From: Batillaria attramentaria
Taxonomy: Eukaryota; Mollusca; Gastropoda; Batillariidae
Direction of reading: 5' to 3'
Length of the DNA stretch: 64,000 bases
NCBI GenBank assembly: GCA_018292915.2
Contig: JACVVK020000140.1
Location: 115,001-179,000, forward strand
A model generated the notes under the pieces. It was not told the DNA's origin. It did not search any database and saw nothing but the letters and a program-made list of their open reading frames with translations. Made by a program: the position numbers and the translations under genes. This document shows positions 1 to 13,362 of this stretch, piece after piece. The stretch's first letter is position 1, and each line of letters begins with the position of its first letter.

Positions 1-89
1 TAAAACCCTGTCTAAAAATCTTTTTCTCTTAAGTAAACTTAATAGTTAGCCACGACAGTTGCAAAGTTTTCTTTCACGCACATATAAAA

Positions 90-519
90 AGTCATATAGA
101 TTACGCCTCCAACCGCTGGGACAAATGTGGTGATATTCACTTGAAAAAGATCAATTCTCTCTATAAACGTGGTATAAAGCTTTTACATCCTGGGCCCTTA
201 CCCACAGAAGAAAAACTTAGAGCGCTCGAACTTCAATCTTCCCCTTACCAAGCATCTTGAGTTCAACCGGTGTGTTTTCATGCACAAGATAGTCCACTGT
301 AAGGCTCCTCCATATCTTACCACGTTCTTTCAACCAAGTCAGCGACACAACGCAAGAAATGGCCTGTTCCAATTACCATTACCTAGATTGGACATTTTTA
401 AAACAAGCCTCTCATTCTCTGGGTCACTTTCATGGAACCAGTTGCCAGCATACTTAAAATGTACCCCGAAGCTTCATTCATTTAAAACTCAACTTCTCAG
501 ATACTTACGTAAGTCATAG
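90..519 (+). pseudogene. LINE reverse transcriptase C-terminal relic
   Basis: Conceptual translation gives the end of a non-LTR retrotransposon reverse transcriptase. A first segment (about 95-255) contains the motif RWDKCGDIHLKKI and then LHPGPLPTEEKL. A frameshift near 245 moves the reading to a second frame, which continues through KAPPYLTTFF, SLSWNQLPAYL and HSFKTQLLRYLRKS to a stop at 519. The motif order (PxYL, then WNxLP, then SFKxxL) is typical of CR1/L2-like LINE C-termini in molluscs. It is frameshifted and 5'-truncated, so it is dead. It lies in or downstream of an SLC22 intron, on the opposite strand. Confidence 0.7.
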
Positions 520-869
520 GTCCATGAACAATATCTGAACCATGCTAAATTACTCGTTATCAGATGGCACTATTACATGTTACCTTTTTACAAGTTATGT
601 TGTATACTGTACAATTTCAAACACCATGCTATCTACTTCTTCACCTATTTTCCGATGTGTTTCCTTTGAATTTCCTCCGCTTCTTTGTATCTTTGCATTT
701 TTTTTCTTATTAGATTTACTCCCTTTGTGCCTGGTATACTTTTTTGTAATGTTAGCCTTTTTTTTTTTTTTTTTTTAGTGTTCCTAGATTAGCAGGACAG
801 CTTGTAAGATAGGCAGACCATGTCTACAAGTCTTTATCCTGAAATAAGCGTTTCAGTCAGTCAGTCAGT

Positions 870-871
<2 letters not shown>

Positions 872-920
<49 letters not shown>
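872..920. repeat. (TC)n microsatellite
   Basis: Nearly pure CT dinucleotide tract, preceded by a short (GTCA)n run. It abuts the 5' end of the SINE that follows. Confidence 0.9.
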
Positions 921-922
<2 letters not shown>

Positions 923-1075
923 GGAGCCGGAGTGGCCGAATGGTAGAGCGCTGGACTTCTAATGCTCGGGTCGTGAGTTGGTATCCCGGCTGGGGCCAAA
1001 TATTTGTGCTGGCTTTTTTATCCTTGCTCCTTCTTTGATATCACCCGTTTGTGGTGGTAAAGGACGTTAAACCCG

Positions 1076-1080
<5 letters not shown>
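921..1080 (+). mobile_element. tRNA-derived SINE, family 1
   Basis: The element begins GGGAGCCGGAGTGGCCGAAT and carries a pol III A box (TGGCCGAATGG-like) and a degraded B box (GAGTTGGTATCCCGG). A tRNA-unrelated body follows, with CAAATATTTGTGCTGGC and a GGACGTTAAACCC end. The anticodon-arm sequence GGACTTCTAAT resembles tRNA-Arg(TCT). Other copies in the window lie at 28871-29045, 45061-45223 and 63052-63224. This copy runs straight into a (GT)n tract at its 3' end and its B box is damaged, so it is an old copy. Confidence 0.85.

Positions 1081-1137
<57 letters not shown>
1081..1137. repeat. (GT)n microsatellite
   Basis: Pure GT dinucleotide tract directly at the 3' end of the SINE. It is followed by a C-rich, low-complexity stretch to about 1320. 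Confidence 0.92.
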
Positions 1138-1140
<3 letters not shown>

Positions 1141-1373
1141 ATAAACTTGGCTTCAGACCTTACTAAATCGTCTTGCCAGTCTCAACGCTCCCCACCCCCC
1201 TCCCACCCCCGACCCGCCGTCACACGTCACCCTTTCCGACCCCACCCCCCCCCCCCCACACACACACACAACACACAAACGCCCCCTCCCTCCTCCTCCA
1301 CCCCCCCCCCCCCCTTTCTCCCTCCTCCAGACACACCCTACCTCACCTCACCCCAGCCGTCCCGGCAACCTAC

Positions 1374-4394
<3,021 letters not shown>

Positions 4395-6374
4395 CTTCTA
4401 AACAATGTTGGTTGTCGCCGCTTCTCCCGTCCAGCAAAGAAACTGTGACCTATTCTCACACAATGGTAGGTATGTTTACTTTTCGCAAAAAAAGAAAAAA
4501 GATCGATATACTGATACACCAATGCGAGAGGTCCGATCGTCGGGGGTTCTCTCCGGCTTCCTCCCCCTCTGCTTTGAAAATGTTGTTTGTTTTGTTATGT
4601 TTTTTCTTTTTCTTTAAAAGACAACAAAAAGTTTAGGGTCGGCGGCAAAAAAAAATAGGGTCGGTCAGGCTACCGTAAGCGGAGGTATTTTTTCTTTTGG
4701 CCTGAAATAAAGAAAGATTTCCCCAAAACAACAAAATCTTTTCAGGTCCAGATGAAGAATAGGTGTGCTGCTTGCCGCCTCCGGTCATATTTGTAACTGA
4801 CTGTCATAAAACATTATCACGTGAACGACGAAGAGAGTAGCTGCAAAATGAACAAAACAACAGCCTTTAGACTTTTATCAGTTTAGATGGGTACCAAAGT
4901 AATACTTACACTTTCTGTAGGTGTACTCCTGGGGACCAGCCACAGCCTGGTACAATGTATATGCGTCTAGGTCACAGGTCTTTCTTCTACTAGTCCGGCT
5001 GCATGCGTTTAGACATTTGGGGATGGCGGTCAACTAATTAGGAGGTATGCTCGTCCATAATTATGAGGGTACGACAGCTATAAGTTGTGTGCCACACTGC
5101 GCAACGGTTCAGTCCTGTCACGAGTGCTGTATCACTCAAAAAATTCGACTTTCAGAGCTCTCTCTCTCTCTCTCGGAGTGCATGGAAGTGATAACTGACT
5201 CAGTTGTTATTTCAGTCCAGACAGATTGCTTGAAAGTCTCGTAACTGGTACTTTCAGCGAAGACAAATTACACATGTGACAGTGTCTAGTTTTAGCCTAT
5301 GTTGCAGTATTTAGACAAATATTTTACAGTGTCAATGAAAAAGTGAAACAGAAGGAGATCCGGACCCAACAGGACTTATTGATTCTTTATTTGTCACAAT
5401 TCTAAGGTGGAAGAAAATTTAGTTAATTTTCTATTTATGTGAAGATTATTGTAGTGTGATGGACATCAAAAACGAGCCACATAAGCGTCGCTTAATATTT
5501 TTGAAAGTATGATCTCGAAGTTATGAAAAAAAAAAAAAAACTGCAGAAGAAAGATCTCAGTGTAGACACTCAGACAGTCCGTTCGCTCAGAGATGTTCAG
5601 CATCCTGTATCATTTGCAATCCACATGCGTGAAAAAGTTAAAATTGGTCCGATGTTGACTAAGTTTCATTTGTGCTACTGCGTCATCCGTTAGAATTGCT
5701 GACCAGCACTTATTACTATGCATGTATATGATCATCCTCATAACCCAATCATAGACGGTCAAACATGTGCCAAAAACACGTGAGGATGATATCACAGAAT
5801 AACTAATGACCGGCCTTCTCAAGACGCTACCCTACCGCCGTCTCGCCCTTTCTTGTGGCAGAGCCGAAACTAAACTAGAAAACCTAACTCAGAGCACGTT
5901 TTCAAGATCCAAGTATTATGCTCAGAAACTCGGGCGAGTTGCTGACTGCTCCATTCCACAGGCGTGTGTGTGTTGATGGGGGTGGGGGGGGGGGGGGGTA
6001 TGACGGTTCAAGTGACCTTCGCTGTGCGTCGCAAAAAAAAAAAAAAAGCTTTAAAAAGTACTAACTCGTCTGAAACTACCACCGTTTACAGAATAACTTT
6101 AGATCAAACGACTGTGGAGATATTTGACAATAAACGGAGACAAAAAGAAACACAACTAATTGGCACATGAGCCATCTTGAATACAAAACTGTTAAGCCTC
6201 CTTCCTGGAGGCGTCAGCTCGCGGCTTGTGTACAAAGCTGGCTGGAGAACAAAGGGTAGCAGGCGAGAAAGTGCAAACCACTCTGCTGCAAGGGAAACAA
6301 CTTAAGTCAAGATTTTTCATTCTGTATCTTTGTGTAGTGTTGGAATGTAGCATGTACCATAGTCGTGTAAATGT

Positions 6375-6414
<40 letters not shown>

Positions 6415-6675
6415 TTTTACCAAGCGGGAACAACAGTAAATATCGCATGAAAGCACACCATGTTAGAGCACATCAGATGACATGTACAAAAACCTTCAGG
6501 ACACAGGACAGTCCGTGTGTGGATCTTACTGGAACACATCATTTTTATTACACATACATTCAGATTGTCACAGACATTCCAGCATGGATGCCATGTTCCT
6601 TTCATTGCACAGTATTTGATAATCACGCAATGCAATATGCAGTGTCAAACAGACTTGGTCAAGCATAAGCCTTAA
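4395..6675. other. Unassigned DNA upstream of the SLC22 gene
   Basis: No coding exon recognised. It should contain the SLC22 promoter and any 5' untranslated exon, but I see no TATA box or other decisive signal. It holds a short (TC)n tract near 5159, A-runs at 5527 and 6033, a G-run near 5985 and a (CA)n tract at 6373-6412. Confidence 0.5.
6373..6412. repeat. (CA)n microsatellite
   Basis: Pure CA dinucleotide tract of about 40 bp. Confidence 0.92.
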
Positions 6676-6785
6676 ATTAATAATAATAATAACGGATATT
6701 TTTATGGCGCCTTATCTCGTACGGAGCTCTAGGCGCCTAAATTATTATAAAATCAAGACACGTGAATAAGTGTGATGTACGATGA
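6676..6785 (-). mobile_element. LINE-type 3' tail with (ATT)n end
   Basis: Read on the minus strand it carries GGCGCCTAGAGCTCCGTACG, then AGATAAGGCGCCATAAAAAT and an (ATT)n terminus at 6676. It is related to the tail at 48520-48580. No coding part is visible next to it. Confidence 0.55.
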
Positions 6786-6864
6786 ATACGACAGAAATAT
6801 GCAAACAGACCAATCCCAGAACCAGAGACACACATAACACAGAACACCTAAAAGAGTGTGATGT

Positions 6865-7368
6865 ATGATGACAGAAGTACTCAAGCATACCATTCGAAGA
6901 AATTTTGCTTCAATACGCAGTAAGGTAGTGACAAAAATATGTTTTGCACCGGCATCATGGTCAGAACGTACATTTCACCAGCATGAGCAGCAAGAAATAT
7001 CTACGGCATACAAGACTCTGGTAAAACATCAGTACAAGACAATCTGGACGGCGCAACACAATCCCCCATCTAACGACCAGATGCCACAGCTCCAGCGTTA
7101 TGAACAGACCACCATCTTCAGACTACGAACTGGACACTGCAGACTGCGTGCCCACCTGTGCCGCCTTGGGCTGTCACACTCACCAGACTGTCCGTGCGGA
7201 ACAGCCCCTCAAACCCCGGAACACATTCTGCAGTCCTGCCCCCTTTTCAAAGAAGCAAGGACACAACACTGGCCGAACGGAGCCACACTGGCAGAGAAAC
7301 TCTGGGGCAGCAAAACAGACCTCTTGAACACCACTGCTTATATAAAGACCACAAACCTAATCATCTGA
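6865..7368 (+). pseudogene. Non-LTR retrotransposon C-terminal fragment with zinc knuckle
   Basis: A 167-residue open segment resembles the extreme C-terminus of LINE polyproteins that carry an RNase H domain. After a weak N-terminal part, the sequence YEQTTIFRLRTGHCRLRAHL is followed by the cysteine/histidine cluster CPCGTAPQTPEHILQSCPLF, a C-x-C...H...C knuckle. It has no reverse transcriptase or endonuclease attached, so it is 5'-truncated. The frame is open to a natural stop at 7368. LINE clade (I/Jockey-like) is uncertain. Confidence 0.7.
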
Positions 7369-7399
7369 GGCGGAGTCCAGAACAGGGAACGCAGAAGAA

Positions 7400-8036
7400 G
7401 AAGAAGATCTACGGCATAAAGCAGTAAGCTGCATGTTATTCCACAAACAGATTAGAATTAAAAATAAGATCATTAAGTTGAAATGAAATAAATTATGATC
7501 ATCATAAATTATAAGTAACAAATAAATTGCTATCTGCTTGATTTATTGACTGATATGTTGATTTGACTGAGTGAGTGATGTCACGTCACTGGGTGGGTGG
7601 GTGAGCGAGTGAGTACCGTCCATTCATGGGCGAATAGATAATTAGATCCTTGAAAATATTATCTATTTCATTTTCATCATCCGATAATTATCACCAATGA
7701 ACAGAGTCCACGTAAAACAAATAAAAAACTTAAACAAATTGAAAAAAGTAAATGTGAACAAAAATTTGACGGAATTCTGTCAATACCGTTCAGTCGTTTC
7801 AAAACCCATTGTCCAATAATTATGAATATCTGCATAGTCTGGTTATTTGTATAACATCATACTATATTCATGTACATGTAAATACAATAGCAGTGGTGCA
7901 TGGCCAAAATTACTGTTACATGTACAGTGTCTTCATCAATTTCTTCCATGTTTCCGTTCATCACAAGCAAATCTCAATCACAGACTGCTAAGCAAATTAC
8001 AAAATGAAGAACTGTAATGCGTTCCTGTCTTTGGTT
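7400..8036. other. Unassigned AT-rich intergenic DNA
   Basis: AT-rich sequence with small degenerate repeats such as GAGTGAGTGA near 7570. No exon, RNA gene or element recognised. Confidence 0.5.
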
Positions 8037-8476
8037 TATGGTATGGTATGGTATGGTATGGTATGGTATGGTAGACTTCTCCTCGGCGCACATATCCATC
8101 TCTGCTGAAATGCTCACGGCGCCGCAGGGCTGGAGGACGAAGCAGTGAAAGCCTGCTGCCGTGAAGCGCTACTTTGTGTGCAAACCTCCACCCTGCTATT
8201 CACTCTGGTGCGTGCGACAGTATTTCTGTTTACCACGCCACCGGCCACAGCCTACTCTTTTTCGAAAGATGGACGTGGGATTTTTAGCGTGCACACTTGA
8301 TATTTGTGCGTGCATGTGTACACGAAGGCGAGAAGACAGGCACCGCAAACGAGTCTGCACATGGATTTGACTCGATATGGGAAGGAAAAATCCCACCATA
8401 TTCCTGCCCACCGGGGACTCGAACCCGGCAGCTCAGGATCCGCAGTCGGATTCCTTAACCACTAGACCAAATCCCC
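8037..8476 (-). mobile_element. tRNA-derived SINE, family 2, with (CCATA)n tail
   Basis: Read on the minus strand, the element starts at 8476 with GGGGATTTGGTCTAGTGGTT, a good pol III A box. The B box GGTTCGAGTCCCCGG follows about 45 bp downstream. A body of roughly 350 bp, unrelated to tRNA, ends in a pentanucleotide tail (TATGG on the plus strand) at 8037-8073. The A box resembles tRNA-Glu/Asp-type heads. Only one copy of this family was found here. No clear target-site duplication was seen. Confidence 0.75.
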
Positions 8477-8627
8477 TGTCAGCATACATAAAAATGAAAT
8501 TGTGTACAATTGCTGTTATATGGTGATTTTACATGTACACACATGTACGTAGTTACCACACAATTACAATCGCCTTTGTCGCTTCAAAACTGTGGGAATC
8601 GTGGGGCATTTACTGGAAAATTACAAA

Positions 8628-8731
8628 ATGTACTTTGGCTGAATCTTTACTAAAACCCTCAATATACACATTCAACAATATGTACTTTGGCTGAATCTTT
8701 ACTAAAACCCTCAATATACACATTCAACAAT
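8628..8731. repeat. Perfect 52-bp tandem duplication
   Basis: Two identical adjacent copies (8628-8679 and 8680-8731) begin ATGTACTTTGGCTGAATC and end ACATTCAACAAT. The identity implies a recent duplication, or an assembly artefact. Confidence 0.9.
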
Positions 8732-8739
8732 AGTTTGAA

Positions 8740-9611
8740 ACTTGGCCTAAGAAAAGGGTGACATTAAGCATGCATTTCAATACAGTGTACCAGGATTTTT
8801 TGGTATCAGTTTTCAAAGACTTTTGTGTGTATAGAAGCACTGTGATAAATCAGTGAACACATGTAACCAAAAACTGACAAACAGATTTTGCGCACACACA
8901 CACACATTTATTTTAGTGTAAGTTAGTGAAAATTTTCAACCATAAAATTCTGTTTTAATGTGCAGTCCCACCACCCTACACACTCCCCCCCCCCTCCCCC
9001 ACCACCACACCCCCACCCTCTCTCTCTCACACACACACTCTCTCTCTCTCTTTTCTTTTAGGAGTGAAACACCTCACGAGTATCGAAAGAACAGGGCAAA
9101 GGTTGAAAACACTACCACTACTGCATGCAATACTAGCTGAAGTTCACACACTCTGTTGGAATGAAAGGTAATCTGAACTAAATTCAATACAATGCAAAAA
9201 TTCAGACCATCAAAACTTCAATAAAAATGTACAAAGAACTGTAACACATCTTTCTAACTACAAACAGCTGTATCATTTACATGTATCAACATTACAGTTT
9301 TGATTCACTTCCTCAGTCACACACACTCAGTCAGACGTTTCCAATTAATTTTGCTTTATGTGTGAAATCTTCCCATCTTAATCATAACACTGCAATCTGA
9401 TGTCATTGTGGAATTTTGGTATACATGTACATGTAACTGGATTTTCAGAACAGCACAGGATGACATCTTATCTATATGCTTCTCCCGCACTATACACTTT
9501 TTGAGGGGAAGGAAAATTTTCAGCCAAAGGTGGAAGACCTTAAAGCCCTGCAAAGTCTGTGTACATGTATGTATTACGTGTATGCCACAATTCTACAGGT
9601 GGCCATCACTA
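8740..9611. other. Downstream flank of PEX11B, probable 3' UTR in part
   Basis: No independent gene recognised. A minus-strand AATAAA (TTTATT on the plus strand at about 8908-8913) lies some 700 bp past the PEX11B stop and could be its polyadenylation signal. CA-rich and CT-rich low complexity occurs at 8890-8905 and 8985-9055. Confidence 0.4.
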
Positions 9612-11240
9612 CTATGAAGGCACAAGCCTCAGGAGAGGCTGCCATGTTGTCATTACGCCAATCATGGAAGACACAGCTCCGAACAACCCTTGCACCCCAG
9701 GCGAGGCGTCAACATGACCAAGAGCCTCCAGCGGTAGCACAAGATCACAAAGGTTCTTCAACAGGTCCAGCACTACTGGCTGATTATCAGCGAGACTTCG
9801 CCACACTACCTGACGCTGTGTGGGAATGCTGTCAGCGCGACGGCGACGGTTGTTATTGTCGACTTCCTCCCCATCGAAGTGTTTGCGCTGCGAGAGCTTG
9901 GCGCTGCGGATTCGAAGCTCATGGGAGATTATGCTGGTGATGTCGTACAGGTCGCGGACGATGCCCAGGATGAGAGTAACAAGCCAGAACTGTGCTGACA
10001 GGCGATTCCATTTGTCCTTATCCACCTGATGAATAAAAAATTTAGTACATGTACAGAGAAACCATGAAAAGCATCACCTTGACACGCAAGTAAAGTAATT
10101 GTCAGATTATCTGCCCCTGACCTGAAGGAACTAGGTCAGATCAAGCTCACTTCACATGATATCAGCAACAGCAACCGACAGAATTCAAACAGAGTTGCCA
10201 CTTTCCAATTTGATTACCCTGTGCTACTTTTACATCTGGCCAAGCTACATGAACTCCTTCTGATGTCCTGCATCACTTAGTTAGCTGAGGAAACCTAGCG
10301 CCACCTGAAGGGCCAGAACTCCCTCAGGATAGCAAAGAAAGACACATGTATGCACTGGATATTTTGTAGCCTCATTACTGTTGTAAAGGAAAATATGGGT
10401 AGCTCGAAGCATATCGCCTTAGTGCGGTGGTGCCAACTTCCCTTTTCTTTTATCCTCCATGCATGTAACTGTTGTCCATTCTACAGCGCCTCACATGTGG
10501 ATGAGATCGTCAATGGGTACAGGTTGCTGATTTGTTCTACACCCACCTGAGCCAAACCAATGCGACCAGCCAGAACAATGTGATCAAAGACTAAGAAGAC
10601 GGCTTGGTTTATCTTGGACAGTGTGATGGTCCAACGAAGAACATCATCTGAAATGTGGAGGCTTCGAAGTGCTGAATGGAGAAAGTCAACACTTTTCCCA
10701 AAACGCAGAACTGGAAAAAGAATATGAGGTATTATAGTGTATAGTGTATATATAATATGTGCCCCATTCTTAATTAAAAACTAGGGAACTCTGGAAAATA
10801 GGCCGATAGATACACTTTCACATCTTCCTCTGTCTTCTTCTAGATTTTTTTTTTTTTTAATTAAAAAATAAAAAAGGCCTGAGAAACAACGCATAGCACA
10901 CGGCTCCATATCCGCGTTGGACATTTTCAAATTGTCCGATTATTTCCAACAAGGGTAGATTTATGTCCTCCACTTCCACACCACAGTGGTCAATATTCAG
11001 GACAAATGTCCCATGCATGTACTTTTATGGTAAGCCAGGACAGTTGTCCCCCTATAGTTTTCACACATATGAAGCCATGAAATCAGACAGATGCTTATGG
11101 TAGAAAGGGTACAAAACTTACATTTTCTGCAAGTGCTGAGAGCAGCACTTAACTTTTGTAGTTTGTCGATGGAGTTTTCAGCAACCTGGGCTTTGTACAG
11201 GTACCACCAGGTGAATTTGCTGCAATACTGCACCAGCCTG

Positions 11241-11304
<64 letters not shown>

Positions 11305-11740
11305 ACGGTCAGAAAGGTTAGCCAAAGATATTGCATACAGTACTTGGATTCACCTGACTTTATCAGTGGTTGAGCGATTGTTAATATTTGATTGGGGTCT
11401 TCGGATAGATAACCGAGTGAAAACAGGCCCAACCTCAATGCACTACAGATACCTTGTCCCAGCTCAAAAATATACCGACATCAGCTATTTTGAGATAAAA
11501 GCAAGCTAATGTTGAAGTGCCAAGTCCCAGTCCTAAACTTCATAAACTCACAACAAGAAATGGGCAGTCTGAATCATGATAAATCTGGCCTGCTACATTG
11601 GTGGGAAATTTCCAGAGAAACTTCAGGTGCGTGTAACATGCAGTTTTATCGTAAGGAACACGGACTCACCTAAACAGTTTGTCTCTACCGCTTGCCTGGG
11701 AATTGAACTTTACAATCTTGCCAAGCAAATCGCCATCCAT
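9612..11740 (-). CDS. PEX11B: Peroxisomal membrane protein 11B
   Basis: PEX11 proteins bind and bend the peroxisome membrane, driving elongation and recruiting the fission machinery. Four exons join in frame: 11740-11670, 11237-11122, 10710-10547 and 10025-9612 (71, 116, 164 and 414 nt), giving 254 aa and a TGA/TAA-terminated frame. Human PEX11B is about 259 aa. The start ATG at 11740 gives MDGDLLGKIVKFNSQASGRD, matching the family N-terminus. The family core is visible as LRFGKSVDFLHSALRSLHIS and then LSKINQAVFLVFDHIVLAGR. A variable, Arg/Asn-rich linker (EEVDNNNRRRR) sits in the last exon. The C-terminal membrane segment is LKNLCDLVLPLEALG, followed by GVQGLFGAVSSMIGV. All splice sites are GT/AG and phases match. 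PEX11B rather than PEX11A or G is inferred from length and general similarity. Confidence 0.93.
11243..11302. repeat. (CA)n microsatellite at PEX11B exon 2 acceptor
   Basis: A 60-bp CA tract ends only about 5 bp from the exon 2 acceptor site. In gene orientation it is a (GT)n run in place of the usual polypyrimidine tract. Confidence 0.9.
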
Positions 11741-12295
11741 GGTGGAAGCTGCCAGAGTGACGATGTAAATTCACGAAGCCATGCTCGCAACAAGGATGAG
11801 TGGCGTCTGCTGTGGGCAAAGGTTACGGAAAGATAACTCTCGCCCGTTTTATGGAGTGTCCTCCCCTGTTTTCTAGGCGGCGCAAAATTCGAAGACGTAA
11901 AGTCTGTAAAGTCGTCTGTTTCCAAAGTGCTCAAAACAACAACATCACAGTTGTCTGCTTGTCTTAGTAAGTTTTAATTTCAAGGGACGAAAGGTACCTT
12001 TTATTGAATTTCAAAATTATTTTGTATTCGAAAAGAAGGAAGACTGCCCTTGGGTTTGATACCGATGTATAAATTTGACTGGTTTGCTAGTTTCCTCAAA
12101 TTCCTGATTTGGTAGTTTTCTGCTTTCTGCACCCCACACGCTCCTCTTTACTTCTTGCGTTCCGTAACCCAGACTAGTTCTGCGTATCTATCGTGCGAGA
12201 GTGTTGGCTTGTTCAAGTGGAGTTTCGGTAATGTCCAAGTGTGAACGAAACTGACATACTTGCGAACTGTAGATGGCCGCTATTGTATTTAGCTA

Positions 12296-12510
12296 GTAAT
12301 AATAATAATATATTACACTTGTAGAGCGCGGAGTTCTGCTTTTAAAGCACTCAATGCGCTTTTGCTCACGCATACACACAACATTCACACGCACACATTT
12401 ATACACATCAATACAGGCGGTGAAGTTTAACTTGAACTTAAAGATCAAAAGCTAGTTTGAAAAGATGTGTTTTGAGTTCTGCTTTAAGCTAGTGTGGGTT
12501 ATGGATCTAC
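12296..12510 (-). mobile_element. LINE 3' end with (ATT)n tail
   Basis: On the minus strand, a short coding remnant LKAELKTHLFKLAFDL is the usual C-terminus of a CR1/L2-like reverse transcriptase. About 170 bp of 3' UTR follows (containing GAGTGCTTTAAAAGCAGAAC) and then (ATT)n at 12296-12310. It is strongly 5'-truncated. Confidence 0.65.
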
Positions 12511-12629
12511 GGCTACATATTAATAATATCGGATAATATATATATATATATATATCTAGAGAGAGAGATACACACACACACACACACTGCACTGCTTCTT
12601 TTAGCTGTAAAGATCAACATTGAAACGGG

Positions 12630-13021
12630 CGCTGCGCGGTCCTACTAGTACTATTACTAATTAACGAAAACAACCGAAACGACCGAAAACAACTCTTAAT
12701 ACGGATAGAACGCGGTTAAAACAGAGAAATAACAACACACAAACATGATTAAAGGTGAAAAAAGAGGCCTTAAAAAAGCTAAAAAGAAAAAAAAGGTGAC
12801 ATTGCAGAAAATAAACAGTCCGGACCAGAGTCGCTTCCCTTGGGAGACAAGTTCATAATTTCGTCCTGTTCTCTTGGAGTGAATAAGTACTTTTTTCCTT
12901 TTAACTAGTTTAAGACCTCTTTTTTCACCTTTAATCGTGTTTGTGTGTTGTCATTTCTATGTTTTAACTGCGTTCTACCCGTATTAAGAGTTGTTTTCGG
13001 TAATTAGTAGGACCCGGCGCT
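12630..13021. repeat. Long imperfect inverted repeat (about 390 bp)
   Basis: The left arm (about 12630-12775) and the right arm (about 12895-13021) are reverse complements over more than 110 bp. Shared blocks include GAAAACAACTCTTAATACGG, ACAACACACAAACA and GATTAAAGGTGAAAAAAGAG. The left arm has an extra 35 bp near 12648. The loop is about 110 bp. It could be a foldback element or old MITE; no terminal target duplication was resolved. Confidence 0.8.
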
Positions 13022-13362
13022 GGGTGGAAGAGAACACGGGGCTTTACTCCTGTGGTAGGGATCATCAGTATGTCTTTTTTTTTTCCAAGCTGGGATCCTA
13101 AGATCTAAGAATGGCAATTCAAAAGCACGTTGAAAAGTTTTGTTGTTGTTGTTTTCCAGTTTAACCAGTCCTGTGGTGCACAAGACCCTTTCAAGTTTAT
13201 TTGTTTGTTTTTAATCTGTACTGTTTCAGTCATCTTTTAACTTGATATAATTTAAATGATATATATTTTTGTCCACAAAAGCTACAGAGTATCAGAGAAA
13301 GCAGTTTGAAAACAGCTGGTGTCGAACTATCAGGACACAGTAGTCTCCTGCCTGTAACAACA

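Larger units (their letters stand above)
11741..13362. promoter_or_regulatory. Shared intergenic region between divergent PEX11B and SKA1
   Basis: The two start codons face away from each other across 1.6 kb, so both promoters should lie here. No TATA box or clear initiator could be assigned. The stretch also holds a LINE tail (12296-12510), a short (TA)n/(CA)n tract near 12540-12590 and a long inverted repeat (12630-13021). The SKA1 5' UTR probably includes 13285-13362, because the frame is open upstream of its ATG. Confidence 0.4.

Noticed and set aside
8405..8476. tRNA gene on the minus strand
   Set aside because: Same reasoning: pol III boxes lead directly into a 350-bp SINE body with a pentanucleotide tail.
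9476..9940. 154-codon plus-strand open frame
   Set aside because: It is the antisense shadow of PEX11B exon 4.
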